Shown here in pieces: positions 25,477 through 34,204 of a stretch of 64,000 nt of DNA (its first letter is position 1; every line of letters begins with the position of its first letter). The DNA is from Chryseobacterium pennae (GTDB taxonomy: Bacteria; Bacteroidota; Bacteroidia; Flavobacteriales; Weeksellaceae): assembly GCF_003385515.1 (NCBI RefSeq), contig NZ_QNVT01000001.1, forward strand, positions 248,001 through 312,000, written 5' to 3'. Below the pieces are notes generated by a model. The model had not been told where the DNA came from, made no database searches, and saw only the letters and a program-made list of their open reading frames with translations. A program made the translations under genes and the position numbers.

Positions 25477-26121
25477 ATGAAGAATACGTTTTTAGGTTTG
25501 ATCTCTGTATCAATATTAGCTGTCTCTTGTAAGAAAGATGAAAGAGCAACTTATTTAAAAGAAGAAGCAGGTACTCAACAGCCTTCTGTAGCTATTAACA
25601 ATGCTCCAAAAGCTTCACTGATGGATCAGGCAGGCATCCAATCCAGTACTCCTTCTACTGCTATGGCCACTGCTCCGGGCATGAACCCACCACACGGGCA
25701 GCCGGGACACCGATGTGACATTCCTGTAGGACAACCTTTGAACAGCCAGCCAGCAGCTACCCCTGCTTCACAAAATATCAGCGTAGGAGCTAACAATGCA
25801 ATTCAAATTGATCCTAACTCAGCAGCTCCAGCGCAAGTAACAGTGAACAATAATTCTAAACCTGTGAAAACGGCTCCGGGAATGAATCCTCCTCACGGAC
25901 AACCGGGGCACAGATGTGATATCCCCGTAGGACAGCCTTTAAATGGCAAACCTGCTCCAGCTTCGCAAACAGCTCAAAATAATATACAGGTTACTCCTAC
26001 TCCAACACCTGCTCAGGCAGCTTCACAAAATCTTGCTATGGGAGAAAAACCTAAAATAAACCCTGCTCATGGAGAACCTTGGCACAGCTGCTCTCTAAAA
26101 GTTGGTGATCCTTTGCCATAA
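25477..26121 (+). CDS. Lipoprotein with three His/Cys motif repeats
   Basis: 214 residues with a lipobox (LAVSC, Cys18). The body is a low-complexity Ala/Pro/Gln/Thr spacer carrying two near-identical units PGMNPPHGQPGHRCDIPVGQ at residues 67-86 and 134-153, and a third degenerate unit INPAHGEPWHSCSLKVGDPL at the C-terminus (194-213). Each unit holds two His and one Cys in fixed spacing (H-x4-H-x-C), a plausible metal-binding arrangement. The unit occurs in other flavobacterial lipoproteins as I recall; its role is unproven. The downstream Cys-rich protein and HMA-TonB receptor support a metal link by context. Confidence 0.8.
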   Translation: MKNTFLGLISVSILAVSCKKDERATYLKEEAGTQQPSVAINNAPKASLMDQAGIQSSTPSTAMATAPGMNPPHGQPGHRCDIPVGQPLNSQPAATPASQNISVGANNAIQIDPNSAAPAQVTVNNNSKPVKTAPGMNPPHGQPGHRCDIPVGQPLNGKPAPASQTAQNNIQVTPTPTPAQAASQNLAMGEKPKINPAHGEPWHSCSLKVGDPLP

Positions 26122-26140
26122 ATTTTGTATTTTTGCAGAT

Positions 26141-26503
26141 ATGAAGCTGTTTCACATACTGGCAATAGTATTTTGTTTGGGAATCTTTCTGGTTCCTAAG
26201 GATGGCTTCTACGCTCAATCTATACAGAAAACATGCTGCAAAGCAGAATCCGGAAAGAAGAGTGACTGCTGTAAAAATCATTCCTCAAAAAAGGATGGTA
26301 AAGATCGCGCTACAAAATCATGTAATGATGACTGCTGTTCATCATGTATAGTCTGCTACACTTTTATTGAAACCCCTTTTTCAAAAAACCTGCGTCTGGA
26401 ACTGTCTTATTACAAAGCAAATAAGAATCCTCAGTTTCAATATTCAGATCCTTATCTTTCAGATCGTTTAAAGGAAATCTGGCAACCGCCTAAAATAGGT
26501 TAA
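26141..26503 (+). CDS. Small Cys-rich exported protein (possibly HYC_CC_PP family)
   Basis: 120 residues from the ATG at 26141; an upstream TTG at 26102 would overlap the lipoprotein gene. A signal peptide (MKLFHILAIVFCLGIFLVPK) is followed by eleven Cys within about 50 residues (KTCCKAES, DCCKN, CNDDCCSSCIVCY), and the protein ends in IWQPPKIG. The Cys clusters and terminal PP recall the HYC_CC_PP family found next to TonB receptors. TATTTTTG at 26128-26135 is a -7-like element so near the start that the mRNA could be almost leaderless. A metal-binding role is inferred from Cys content and the downstream HMA receptor. Confidence 0.72.
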   Translation: MKLFHILAIVFCLGIFLVPKDGFYAQSIQKTCCKAESGKKSDCCKNHSSKKDGKDRATKSCNDDCCSSCIVCYTFIETPFSKNLRLELSYYKANKNPQFQYSDPYLSDRLKEIWQPPKIG

Positions 26504-26569
26504 TTAAAACATTGTAAGTTCGTTACATCCGTATCGAACCGTATTTTAATTAATTTAAACTTTAAACAA

Positions 26570-29257
26570 ATGAAATTATATATTTCCAGGTTGATACTTG
26601 GTACATTATTCTTATTTACACAATTTATATCGGCTCAAAATCTTCAGAAAAACCAGTTCAAAGTAAAAGGGAACTGTGAAATGTGCAAAACAAGAATTGA
26701 AGGAGTGGCTAAAAAAGCAGGTGCAAAAACGGCTGTTTATTCTATAGATCTTCAAACTCTGACTTTAGAAACAGATAAAGTTTCTGCTGATGACATTCTG
26801 AAAAAAGTAGCAGAAGCAGGTCATGATAATGAAAAATTTAAAGCATCCGATGACGTTTACAAAAACCTTCCGGGATGTTGTCTGTATGAAAGAGATCTAC
26901 AGCCTTCACAAGCAGCAGCAGAGCCTCATGAGCATCATATTGATGCCAAAAAAGACAATGAATTTTATGTAAGAGGAAACTGTGCTTCATGTAAAGCCAG
27001 AATTGAAAAAGCAGCTCAGGGAGCAGGAGCTGATTCAGCTGAATGGAATGCAGAGAAGCAAACGGTTGCTTTACATTTTGATACCGCAAAAACCTCATCA
27101 GATAAAATTTTAAAGGCTATTGCTGATGTGGGACATGATAACGAGAAATATAAGGCTTTGGATACTACTTATAATGGTCTTCCGGGATGTTGTCTGTATG
27201 ACAGGGATTTTACTTTTGGAGAAGCCAACCCAAAGGTTCATTATGAGGAAGGGACGAAACATGAAGATCATGCTACTCCATCTGATAATGATTCTCACAG
27301 TAAACATGAAAAGAATATTGATGGGGTTGTAGTAACAGGTTCTAAAGCTGCTACCTCTTTAAACAAGAAAGAAGCAGGTTTAGTTTTTAATATTGATAAA
27401 AAAGAATTATTAAAAGCAGCATGTTGTAATTTATCTGAAAGTTTTGAAACAAATGCCACCGTAGATGTGTCTTTCAGTAATGCTGTAACAGGTACAAAAC
27501 AGCTGAAAATGCTGGGTTTGGACCAAAAATACACTAGCTTAACTAAAGAGCAGTTACCTGAGATCAGAGGATTGGCTTCGGCTTATGGATTGAATTTCAT
27601 TCCCGGCAGATGGATTGAAAGTATTCAGCTGACGAAAGGAGGAAGTACAGTAACCAACGGATATGAAAGTATTACGGGACAAATCAATACCGAATTGCTG
27701 AAGAATGCCAAAACTCCGGAAACGTCCCTGAACCTTTTCTCAGATTTTAACGGGAGAGCTGAGGCAAATATTACCAGTGTGTCTCCCATTAATGATAAAT
27801 GGTCACAGACTTTCCTTCTTCACGGAAACGGAACATTTGGAAATACAGATATGAATCATGACGGCTTTCTGGACAGACCGAAAGGAACTCAGATCAACGC
27901 TGCTTATCTCCTGAACTATAATGATCTGGAAAAATCAGGTTTCGGATCTCATTTCGGGATTAACTTTATCAGGGATGAAAGAACTGCAGGACAGGTTGGC
28001 TTTGATAAAAAACTTGGGCAGGATAAGCAACCAGCATACGGTGTCGGGATTGATATCTCAAGATTTCAGGTCTGGAATAAAACAGGCTATGTTTTTAAAG
28101 GAAAACCTTACCAGAGTATCGGCTGGATGAACCAGTATGTGTATCACCAGCAGGACAGCTTCTTTGGGTTGAGAAATTATTCAGGGCAGCAGCATACCTA
28201 TTATTCAAATTTAATTTTTGAAAGCATCCTGGGGAATACTAACCATAAATACAAAGCGGGAGCAAGCTTTTTATATGATGGTTATGATGAAACTTATTTA
28301 ACGGATAATATTAAAAGAAATGAAATTGTTCCGGGAATCTTCGCTGAATATACTTTAACAGGATTAAAATATACTTTAGTAGCAGGAACCAGAGTAGATT
28401 TCCACAATCTGGCAGGAACTCAGTTTACTCCGAGATTAAACTTTAAATATGATTTTACACCGCAGACCATCTTAAGACTTTCTGCAGGAAGAGGATTCAG
28501 AACAGCCAATGTATTTGCGGAAAGCCAGCAGTATTTTGCTTCTAACAGAGCGATCAATATTTTACCAAACGGAGGAAATATTTACGGTTTAAAACCTGAA
28601 ATTGCGTGGAACTATGGAGCAAGTTTACAACAGGAGTTTAAGCTTTTCGGAAGAAAATCAACGATCATTGCTGATTTTTTCAGAACCGATTTCCAGAATC
28701 AGGTATTGGTTGATCTAGACCGATCTCCTCAGCAGCTTACCTTCTATAACCTGGAAGGAAAGTCATTTGCAAACTCGTTCCAAACACAATGGGATTTTAC
28801 TCCTTTCAGAAATTTTGATGTTAGATTAGCTTATAAATATTATGATGTACAGGCAGATTATATAGGAGGCAGAAGAGAGGTTCCTTTTATGGCTAAACAC
28901 AGAGGATTTGTCAACCTTGCCTATGCAACCAATAAGAATGATAAAGGGGGATTCTGGAGTTTTGATACTACTTTAAATTGGGTAGGAAAACAAAGACTTC
29001 CCAATATGGGAGACAATCCTGCAGAATTTCAGTTACCGGCATATTCCAATTCTTATGCTGTACTGAATGCCCAGATTTCAAAAAACTTCAACAAGAAGCT
29101 TAGAGCTTATGTAGGGGGAGAAAACCTTACTTCTTATTACCAGAAAAATGCAATCATTGATTTTAGAAATCCTTTCGGAAATTATTTTGATGGCGGAATG
29201 GTCTATGCCCCGATTATGAAAGCAAATTTCTATGTGGGACTGGATGTGACGTTTTAA
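26570..29257 (+). CDS. TonB-dependent receptor with two N-terminal HMA domains
   Basis: 895 residues. Signal peptide (cut near residue 23), then two heavy-metal-associated domains: CEMC at 36-39 and CASC at 138-141. Each HMA unit ends with the same GLPGCCLY- or NLPGCCLY-type motif (Cys pairs at 103-104 and 207-208), so the unit has been duplicated. A His-rich linker (about 225-250) leads to the plug (GVVVTGSKA, then KAACCNLSESFETNATVDVS) and an outer-membrane beta barrel ending in an aromatic residue (VGLDVTF). The HMA domains occupy the place of the usual N-terminal carboxypeptidase-like domain. Uptake or sensing of a soft metal such as copper is a reasonable inference; the substrate is not shown. 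Confidence 0.88.
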   Translation: MKLYISRLILGTLFLFTQFISAQNLQKNQFKVKGNCEMCKTRIEGVAKKAGAKTAVYSIDLQTLTLETDKVSADDILKKVAEAGHDNEKFKASDDVYKNLPGCCLYERDLQPSQAAAEPHEHHIDAKKDNEFYVRGNCASCKARIEKAAQGAGADSAEWNAEKQTVALHFDTAKTSSDKILKAIADVGHDNEKYKALDTTYNGLPGCCLYDRDFTFGEANPKVHYEEGTKHEDHATPSDNDSHSKHEKNIDGVVVTGSKAATSLNKKEAGLVFNIDKKELLKAACCNLSESFETNATVDVSFSNAVTGTKQLKMLGLDQKYTSLTKEQLPEIRGLASAYGLNFIPGRWIESIQLTKGGSTVTNGYESITGQINTELLKNAKTPETSLNLFSDFNGRAEANITSVSPINDKWSQTFLLHGNGTFGNTDMNHDGFLDRPKGTQINAAYLLNYNDLEKSGFGSHFGINFIRDERTAGQVGFDKKLGQDKQPAYGVGIDISRFQVWNKTGYVFKGKPYQSIGWMNQYVYHQQDSFFGLRNYSGQQHTYYSNLIFESILGNTNHKYKAGASFLYDGYDETYLTDNIKRNEIVPGIFAEYTLTGLKYTLVAGTRVDFHNLAGTQFTPRLNFKYDFTPQTILRLSAGRGFRTANVFAESQQYFASNRAINILPNGGNIYGLKPEIAWNYGASLQQEFKLFGRKSTIIADFFRTDFQNQVLVDLDRSPQQLTFYNLEGKSFANSFQTQWDFTPFRNFDVRLAYKYYDVQADYIGGRREVPFMAKHRGFVNLAYATNKNDKGGFWSFDTTLNWVGKQRLPNMGDNPAEFQLPAYSNSYAVLNAQISKNFNKKLRAYVGGENLTSYYQKNAIIDFRNPFGNYFDGGMVYAPIMKANFYVGLDVTF

Positions 29258-29285
29258 ATAGGTTACAACAATTTAATAATAGCAA

Positions 29286-29318
29286 AACAGGCTTCCTTAT
29301 GATTTAAGGAAGCCTGTT
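29286..29318. terminator. Bidirectional terminator between the HMA-TonB receptor and the PUL
   Basis: Perfect 14-bp stem (29286-29299 with 29305-29318) with a 5-base loop between two convergent genes. A-rich on the left, T-rich on the right, so it can serve both strands. Confidence 0.8.
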
Positions 29319-29323
29319 CTTTA

Positions 29324-31363
29324 CTATTGGCTGTTTGAGAAGGTTAAATTTTCTGCACCAATTCCTTTCACGGTCACTCTTTTCCAATGAGGAGGTAAGG
29401 TATTTTTTGTTGTTTTTAAAACTCCTTTGTCATCGATATCTACTCCTGCAAACCCCATGATCATTGCCTGTAATATGCCTCCTGCCCCTGTAATAAAATA
29501 AGGGTTATCTCCTTCTTCTGTTTCAGCGAGTACTCTGAATGGAGATAAAAGGTTAGGCTCATAAGATTCTTTAAACCATTTATATGCTGTGCCACCGTCT
29601 CCAAGCCTACTGTACAATAAGGCAAAAATAGCCTTTGTCATCGCCGGTGTTTGCTTATTAGGTATCTTTTCCTGATAGTATTTCAGGTCTTTTATGATCT
29701 GCTCCTTATCCTGAATAAGATTCAAAGGATAGGCCAATAAATTGACATCAGCCTGTTTGATTTCTTTTCCACTGTATGTATCATGCTCTTTTGTCACTCC
29801 ATTCTCAAGTTTAGTAAAAACCAGATTCTCTGCAATTTCATTCCAGGTCTTATTAAAGGGTAAATTCAGAACTTTTGCAGCAGCGTTGGCGAATCTTAGA
29901 TTGAGCTTTGCAATGGCATTGGTATAGGCATTATTATCTACATTCTCGGCCCATTCATCAGCTGCCACCACGTTCTTTATATGATATTTACTTTCTTTTT
30001 TCTCTACACGGGATTGCCAAAATCCAGCTGTTTTACTTAAGACAGGCCAGCCTTTATCTCTAAGCCATTGTATGTCTTTCGTCATCAAATAATAATACCA
30101 TGCGGCAAAGGCAACGTCTCCTGTGATATGATGCTCATACGTTCCCGATAATGCCCAAACAGGAGTTTCTTCCTCTCCGGAAACAGCGCTTTCCCAAGGA
30201 AACATAGCTCCTTTATATCCATGTAAGCCTGCATTGGTTTCAGCTGCTTTTATCCGGTTAAAACGATAATCCACAAGTCCTTTTGCTATTTCCGGATGAA
30301 AAAACAATAAGGGTTTAAACATAAACATTTCCGTATCCCAGAAAATGTGTCCGTTGTAGCCAGTGCTGCTAAGCCCCACGGGGGATAATGAATGATCTGA
30401 TCCTTCTCTTGAAAAAGCATACAGATGATATAACATATTATGAACATCCTGCTGTGCCTGAGGGTCACCTTCTATTTCAATATCTCCTTTCCATAGATTT
30501 TTCCATTCTTCTTCGTGCTTTTTATAAAGTTCCAACGGGTCCTGTAAATTAGCATAGATACTTAATCTCTCAGCCATATTATACGGATCATTAACCTGCG
30601 AGGAGGATACAAGTGATCCAATAAGTGAAAAAGTATAGGTTTCTGATGCTTTTAATTTTTTTACAAATTTCATAAGATGTGCATCACTATCCCGTACTTC
30701 ATGCGAAACTTTTGGCTGGCTATACTGTTCTTCAGGAAATAAAAATGTTGTACTGGCAGCCATTGTAAGTGCACCTGTAGGACTTTTGGCCACAGAAGTC
30801 AAAAGAGGAATGGTAGCATGCGGAGGGCTCACCTCATTATAACTTTGCTGAGAAAGTAAAAATCCCTGTGGTGTTTTCAGATTGCTTTCTGCAATAAATG
30901 TCATCTCTTTTTTGGGAGAGATCGTCACCGTGAGAATGACGTTATTCGGAAGATGCCTCAAAGCGACATACTTGTATTCTACAGATGCGATATCTCCATA
31001 ATTAAAGGACCCTGAAAAAGCAGCTGTCTTAAAATCAATTTTTTGTTTATAATTAGAGATGTTTTTCTGGCTAACCTGCTTCCAGTCAATCAACAAATTA
31101 AAATCCAACACATTAAAATTGGAAAGAAAATTACTGGTTCTTCCTCTTCCAAATTGATCATAAACACCAGCCAGAATAACATTACCAGCCTTAAGAGGTT
31201 CAGGAGACGAGGTCATTCCAATAATTCCATTTGAAACCGTGACACCGGTATAATTATCAGGAACAATATTTTCAGCTACAATACTCCAGCAATCCTGAGC
31301 CAAACAGTGTCCAAAAATACCGGTACACAAAACAGTTAAGATAACAAGTCCTTTTCTCATCAT
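29324..31363 (-). CDS. Glycoside hydrolase family 65 protein, exported
   Basis: 679 residues with signal peptide (MMRKGLVILTVLCTGIFGHC). An N-terminal beta-sandwich leads to an (alpha/alpha)6 barrel with GH65 motifs: HIFWDTEMFMFKPLL near residue 340 and AADEWAENVDNNAYTNAIA near 465. GH65 includes trehalose, maltose and kojibiose phosphorylases and hydrolases such as acid trehalase and glucosyl-galactosyl-hydroxylysine glucosidase. Export to the periplasm favours hydrolysis. The start overlaps the GH97 stop by 4 bases (ATGA), so translation is coupled. Last gene of the glycan locus. Confidence 0.85.
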   Translation of the reverse strand: MMRKGLVILTVLCTGIFGHCLAQDCWSIVAENIVPDNYTGVTVSNGIIGMTSSPEPLKAGNVILAGVYDQFGRGRTSNFLSNFNVLDFNLLIDWKQVSQKNISNYKQKIDFKTAAFSGSFNYGDIASVEYKYVALRHLPNNVILTVTISPKKEMTFIAESNLKTPQGFLLSQQSYNEVSPPHATIPLLTSVAKSPTGALTMAASTTFLFPEEQYSQPKVSHEVRDSDAHLMKFVKKLKASETYTFSLIGSLVSSSQVNDPYNMAERLSIYANLQDPLELYKKHEEEWKNLWKGDIEIEGDPQAQQDVHNMLYHLYAFSREGSDHSLSPVGLSSTGYNGHIFWDTEMFMFKPLLFFHPEIAKGLVDYRFNRIKAAETNAGLHGYKGAMFPWESAVSGEEETPVWALSGTYEHHITGDVAFAAWYYYLMTKDIQWLRDKGWPVLSKTAGFWQSRVEKKESKYHIKNVVAADEWAENVDNNAYTNAIAKLNLRFANAAAKVLNLPFNKTWNEIAENLVFTKLENGVTKEHDTYSGKEIKQADVNLLAYPLNLIQDKEQIIKDLKYYQEKIPNKQTPAMTKAIFALLYSRLGDGGTAYKWFKESYEPNLLSPFRVLAETEEGDNPYFITGAGGILQAMIMGFAGVDIDDKGVLKTTKNTLPPHWKRVTVKGIGAENLTFSNSQ

Positions 31364-33468
31364 TTCACAGGTTTTATACTGATAGCGAACCCACCTCCCG
31401 GCGCCACTTTAATTTTCAGTTTTTCATTTGATTTTATCTGTTGATGCAAAATCTCATAGTCTTTAGGATGATGATTCCAGCTTGCATTTTTTCCGTCTTT
31501 ATAAATAACAGCCTCGAATTTTTGGCCTTTAGCTAAAAATGACAAGTCTACAGTTGCTTCTCTGGGGTTTTCATCAGTAATTCCTCCTACAAACCATTCA
31601 TTTTTATTTTTCGCCTTTCTTGCAATGGTAACATAATCTCCCGGTTCTGCCTCAAGGATATAAGACGAATCCCAGTCTACCGCAACATCTTTGATAAACT
31701 GAAATGCATCCGGATATTTTTTATAGTTCTCAATCAGATCTGCGGCCATTTGAAGTGGGCTGTACATGGTGATGTAAAGAGCCAACTGCTTGGTAAGGGT
31801 TGTACTCAATTTAGCCTTGTTGTTTCCATAGACAGAGAGATCACCTTCAAAAATTCCGGGAGTATAATCCATAGGACCGCCGATCAGCCTTGTAAAAGGT
31901 AAAATGGTGGTATGATCGGGTTTATTTCCGTTGAAAGACTCAAATTCTGTTCCCCGGGCAGATTCCTGAGCAATCCAGTTCGGATAGGTCCTGTGAAGCC
32001 CTGTAGGCCGTACCGCTTCATGGGAATTAACCATAACCTGATATTGGGCTGCTGTTTCAGTAACATACCTGTAATGATTAACCATCCATTGCCCGTCATG
32101 GTATTCACTTCTCGGAATAATAGGTCCTACATATCCTGTTTTAACGGCATCATAGCCATTATCTTTCATAAACTTGAATGCATCTTTCAATTGTCGTTCA
32201 TACTCTACAGCTGAAGAAGTAGTCTCATGATGCATAATGATTTTTACATTTTTGCTCTTTGCATAGGCTTGCAGCTCTTTTACATCAAAATCGGGATATG
32301 CTTTAGTAAAACTGTAAATATGTTCTTTCCTGTATGCCTGATTATCTTCCCATCCTTCATTCCATCCTTCTACCAAAACAGCATCAAATCCGTTCGCTGC
32401 AGCAAAATCAATATATTCCTTTACATGTTTTGTATTAGCCCCATGCCTTCCATTCGGCTGTAATGTTTTATAATCCGTTTCTCCGATCCGGATATCCTGC
32501 TGATCTGAATAAGTCCATGTAGAACCGCCTCCTGTAAAATATTCCCACCACACTCCAATATATTTGACCGGTTTTATCCAGGATGGATCTTTTATTTTGC
32601 TGGGTTCGTTAAGGTTAACAATCAGATTGGATGCCAGTATATCTCTTGCATCATCACTAATAATCACTGTACGCCAAGGGCTTACGGATCCGGTTTGGAT
32701 AAATCCCCTGTCTCCGTTTTTATCAGGAGTAAGATTGGAAGAAAGAATCAGATTTTTCTCATCAAGATTGAGCGTCATTGCCGGAAAATTAACCAAAGCG
32801 GCTTCGTGGATGTTAATATAAATCCCGTCCTGGGATTTCAGCATCAAAGGGGTCTGTACTGCAAGGGTTGCACTTGGAGCCTTGGCAGCCAAAGGTTCTT
32901 TTCTTACTTCATCAATCTGTTTTGAGATTTCGGTTAATCTGGAAGTTGTTACCGGAAATTCATTGGTGTCATAATCTGCAGGAATCCAGAATGCTTTATA
33001 ATCTTTTCCCAGATTAAAAGAGGTCATTTCATTATTGATTGTAAAATGTCTTAACTCATGCTGAATAGGGAATTCATACCGGAATCCTAAACCATCATCA
33101 AAAAGTCTGAACCGGACATCCAGTTTCCAGCCCGTTTTGTTTTGTATCAAATGTACCAACATCTCATTATAATGATCTGCCACTTGTTTATTAGGCCCCC
33201 AAACCGTTGTCCAGGTATTATTTGCAAATGAGTATTGAATATTTTCTATTTTAAATCCGGAAAAATAAGAAGTGGCGGGCTTTAAAACAAAGCCAAGTTT
33301 GCTATCCTTCAGTATCGTTTTTCCTTTATACTGAAGTGCATAGTAAGGGTTTTCTTCTTCAATTTTAAAGTTTAGCTTTAATTTACCATTGGGGGATTCA
33401 AGCAATTGCCCGTGAACAATGAATCCGAATACCACAAATAAACTGAGGCACAGAATATTTTTTATCAT
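31360..33468 (-). CDS. Glycoside hydrolase family 97, SusB-like alpha-glucosidase
   Basis: 702 residues with signal peptide (MIKNILCLSLFVVFGFIVHG). An N-terminal beta-sandwich is followed by a TIM barrel. The three glutamates of inverting SusB-type GH97 are in place: Glu415 (IMHHET), Glu484 (VNSHEA) and Glu508 (GTEFESF). Their spacing (69 and 24 residues) equals that of SusB Glu439/508/532. GNKPDHTTILPFTRLIGGPM is also characteristic. Predicted to release glucose from alpha-glucosides in the periplasm. Coupled to GH65 by a 4-base overlap. Confidence 0.92.
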   Translation of the reverse strand: MIKNILCLSLFVVFGFIVHGQLLESPNGKLKLNFKIEEENPYYALQYKGKTILKDSKLGFVLKPATSYFSGFKIENIQYSFANNTWTTVWGPNKQVADHYNEMLVHLIQNKTGWKLDVRFRLFDDGLGFRYEFPIQHELRHFTINNEMTSFNLGKDYKAFWIPADYDTNEFPVTTSRLTEISKQIDEVRKEPLAAKAPSATLAVQTPLMLKSQDGIYINIHEAALVNFPAMTLNLDEKNLILSSNLTPDKNGDRGFIQTGSVSPWRTVIISDDARDILASNLIVNLNEPSKIKDPSWIKPVKYIGVWWEYFTGGGSTWTYSDQQDIRIGETDYKTLQPNGRHGANTKHVKEYIDFAAANGFDAVLVEGWNEGWEDNQAYRKEHIYSFTKAYPDFDVKELQAYAKSKNVKIIMHHETTSSAVEYERQLKDAFKFMKDNGYDAVKTGYVGPIIPRSEYHDGQWMVNHYRYVTETAAQYQVMVNSHEAVRPTGLHRTYPNWIAQESARGTEFESFNGNKPDHTTILPFTRLIGGPMDYTPGIFEGDLSVYGNNKAKLSTTLTKQLALYITMYSPLQMAADLIENYKKYPDAFQFIKDVAVDWDSSYILEAEPGDYVTIARKAKNKNEWFVGGITDENPREATVDLSFLAKGQKFEAVIYKDGKNASWNHHPKDYEILHQQIKSNEKLKIKVAPGGGFAISIKPVK

Positions 33469-33620
33469 AATCTTAGCGATTTTAATGGTTTAAATAATTT
33501 CAGTTCATCATGAACAGATGAAGCGGGAAAAATATTTTCAGAAATAAGGCCTTATAGAAAAGGAAATTCAGGAAATATAGAATCTGAAAAAGGAGTATTT
33601 TATGATCGGTATTTGCATAG

Positions 33621-33663
33621 CATTTCTTCCCTTTAGCTTACCATGCCTTGAAGGGAAGAAATG
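33621..33663 (-). repeat. 13-bp inverted repeat (hairpin) between PUL genes
   Basis: Perfect 13-bp arms (33621-33633 and 33651-33663) with a 17-base loop in the 212-base gap between the cupin and GH97 genes. There is no T run on the minus strand, so it does not look like a plain terminator. It may be an RNA processing or stability element, or a leaky attenuator. Confidence 0.55.
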
Positions 33664-33680
33664 AATATGCTTATTGGTAT

Positions 33681-34178
33681 TTATCTTCCAAAATCATCCT
33701 GTACTCTTACGATATCATCTTCGTCTGAAGGATTGGAGGCATCAGTATGCTGCCATATTTCTGCTACGATTCCCCAGCCTGACAAACCGATTAGTCTGTG
33801 TCTTTCTCCCTGCTGAAGTTTTACCTGATCCGTTGGATGGTATTCTCCAAGTTCTCCTTCATCATCGGTATTGCTTCTTTTGATTCCTACTGTTCCTTCT
33901 ACTACCTGCCAGATCTCTGCTCTTCTGTGATGGTACTGCCAACTTAATCTTGCTTCCGGAGCTACAATAAGAATTTTTGGGCTTAGCTTCCCGCCTATTC
34001 TCAGGTTTTCGACATCAATCCCATCAAAGTACTGATTGGCAAAATCCTGCGCCTGGGTTTCATCAATGACAAAAAAGCCTCCCCATGGTCTGGTCTCATC
34101 TTTTGCTGCAATGGTAAACCCTTGTGTCTGCAGCATTTTTTCCACTCTATCGAATATTTCTTTTTTTTCTGTACTCAT
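33681..34178 (-). CDS. Cupin, mannose-6-phosphate isomerase type II-like
   Basis: 165 residues, a single cupin domain without signal peptide. ETRPWGGFFVID near residue 28, SWQYHHRRAEIWQVVEGTVG with metal-binding His/Glu near 80-95, and LQQGERHRLIG match the C-terminal cupin of ManC/type II phosphomannose isomerases. In a locus releasing mannose it could convert mannose-6-phosphate to fructose-6-phosphate. The stand-alone cupin could also bind sugar without isomerase activity. It follows the GH92 gene by 26 bases. Confidence 0.75.
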   Translation of the reverse strand: MSTEKKEIFDRVEKMLQTQGFTIAAKDETRPWGGFFVIDETQAQDFANQYFDGIDVENLRIGGKLSPKILIVAPEARLSWQYHHRRAEIWQVVEGTVGIKRSNTDDEGELGEYHPTDQVKLQQGERHRLIGLSGWGIVAEIWQHTDASNPSDEDDIVRVQDDFGR

Positions 34179-34204
34179 ACAGTTTGTTTTTTCTTAATTA
34201 AAAA

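Noticed and set aside
25670..26110. A DNA-level tandem repeat array in the lipoprotein gene
   Set aside because: The repeat is at the protein level (three units 60-70 residues apart); the nucleotide copies differ at many third positions, so it is not a simple satellite.
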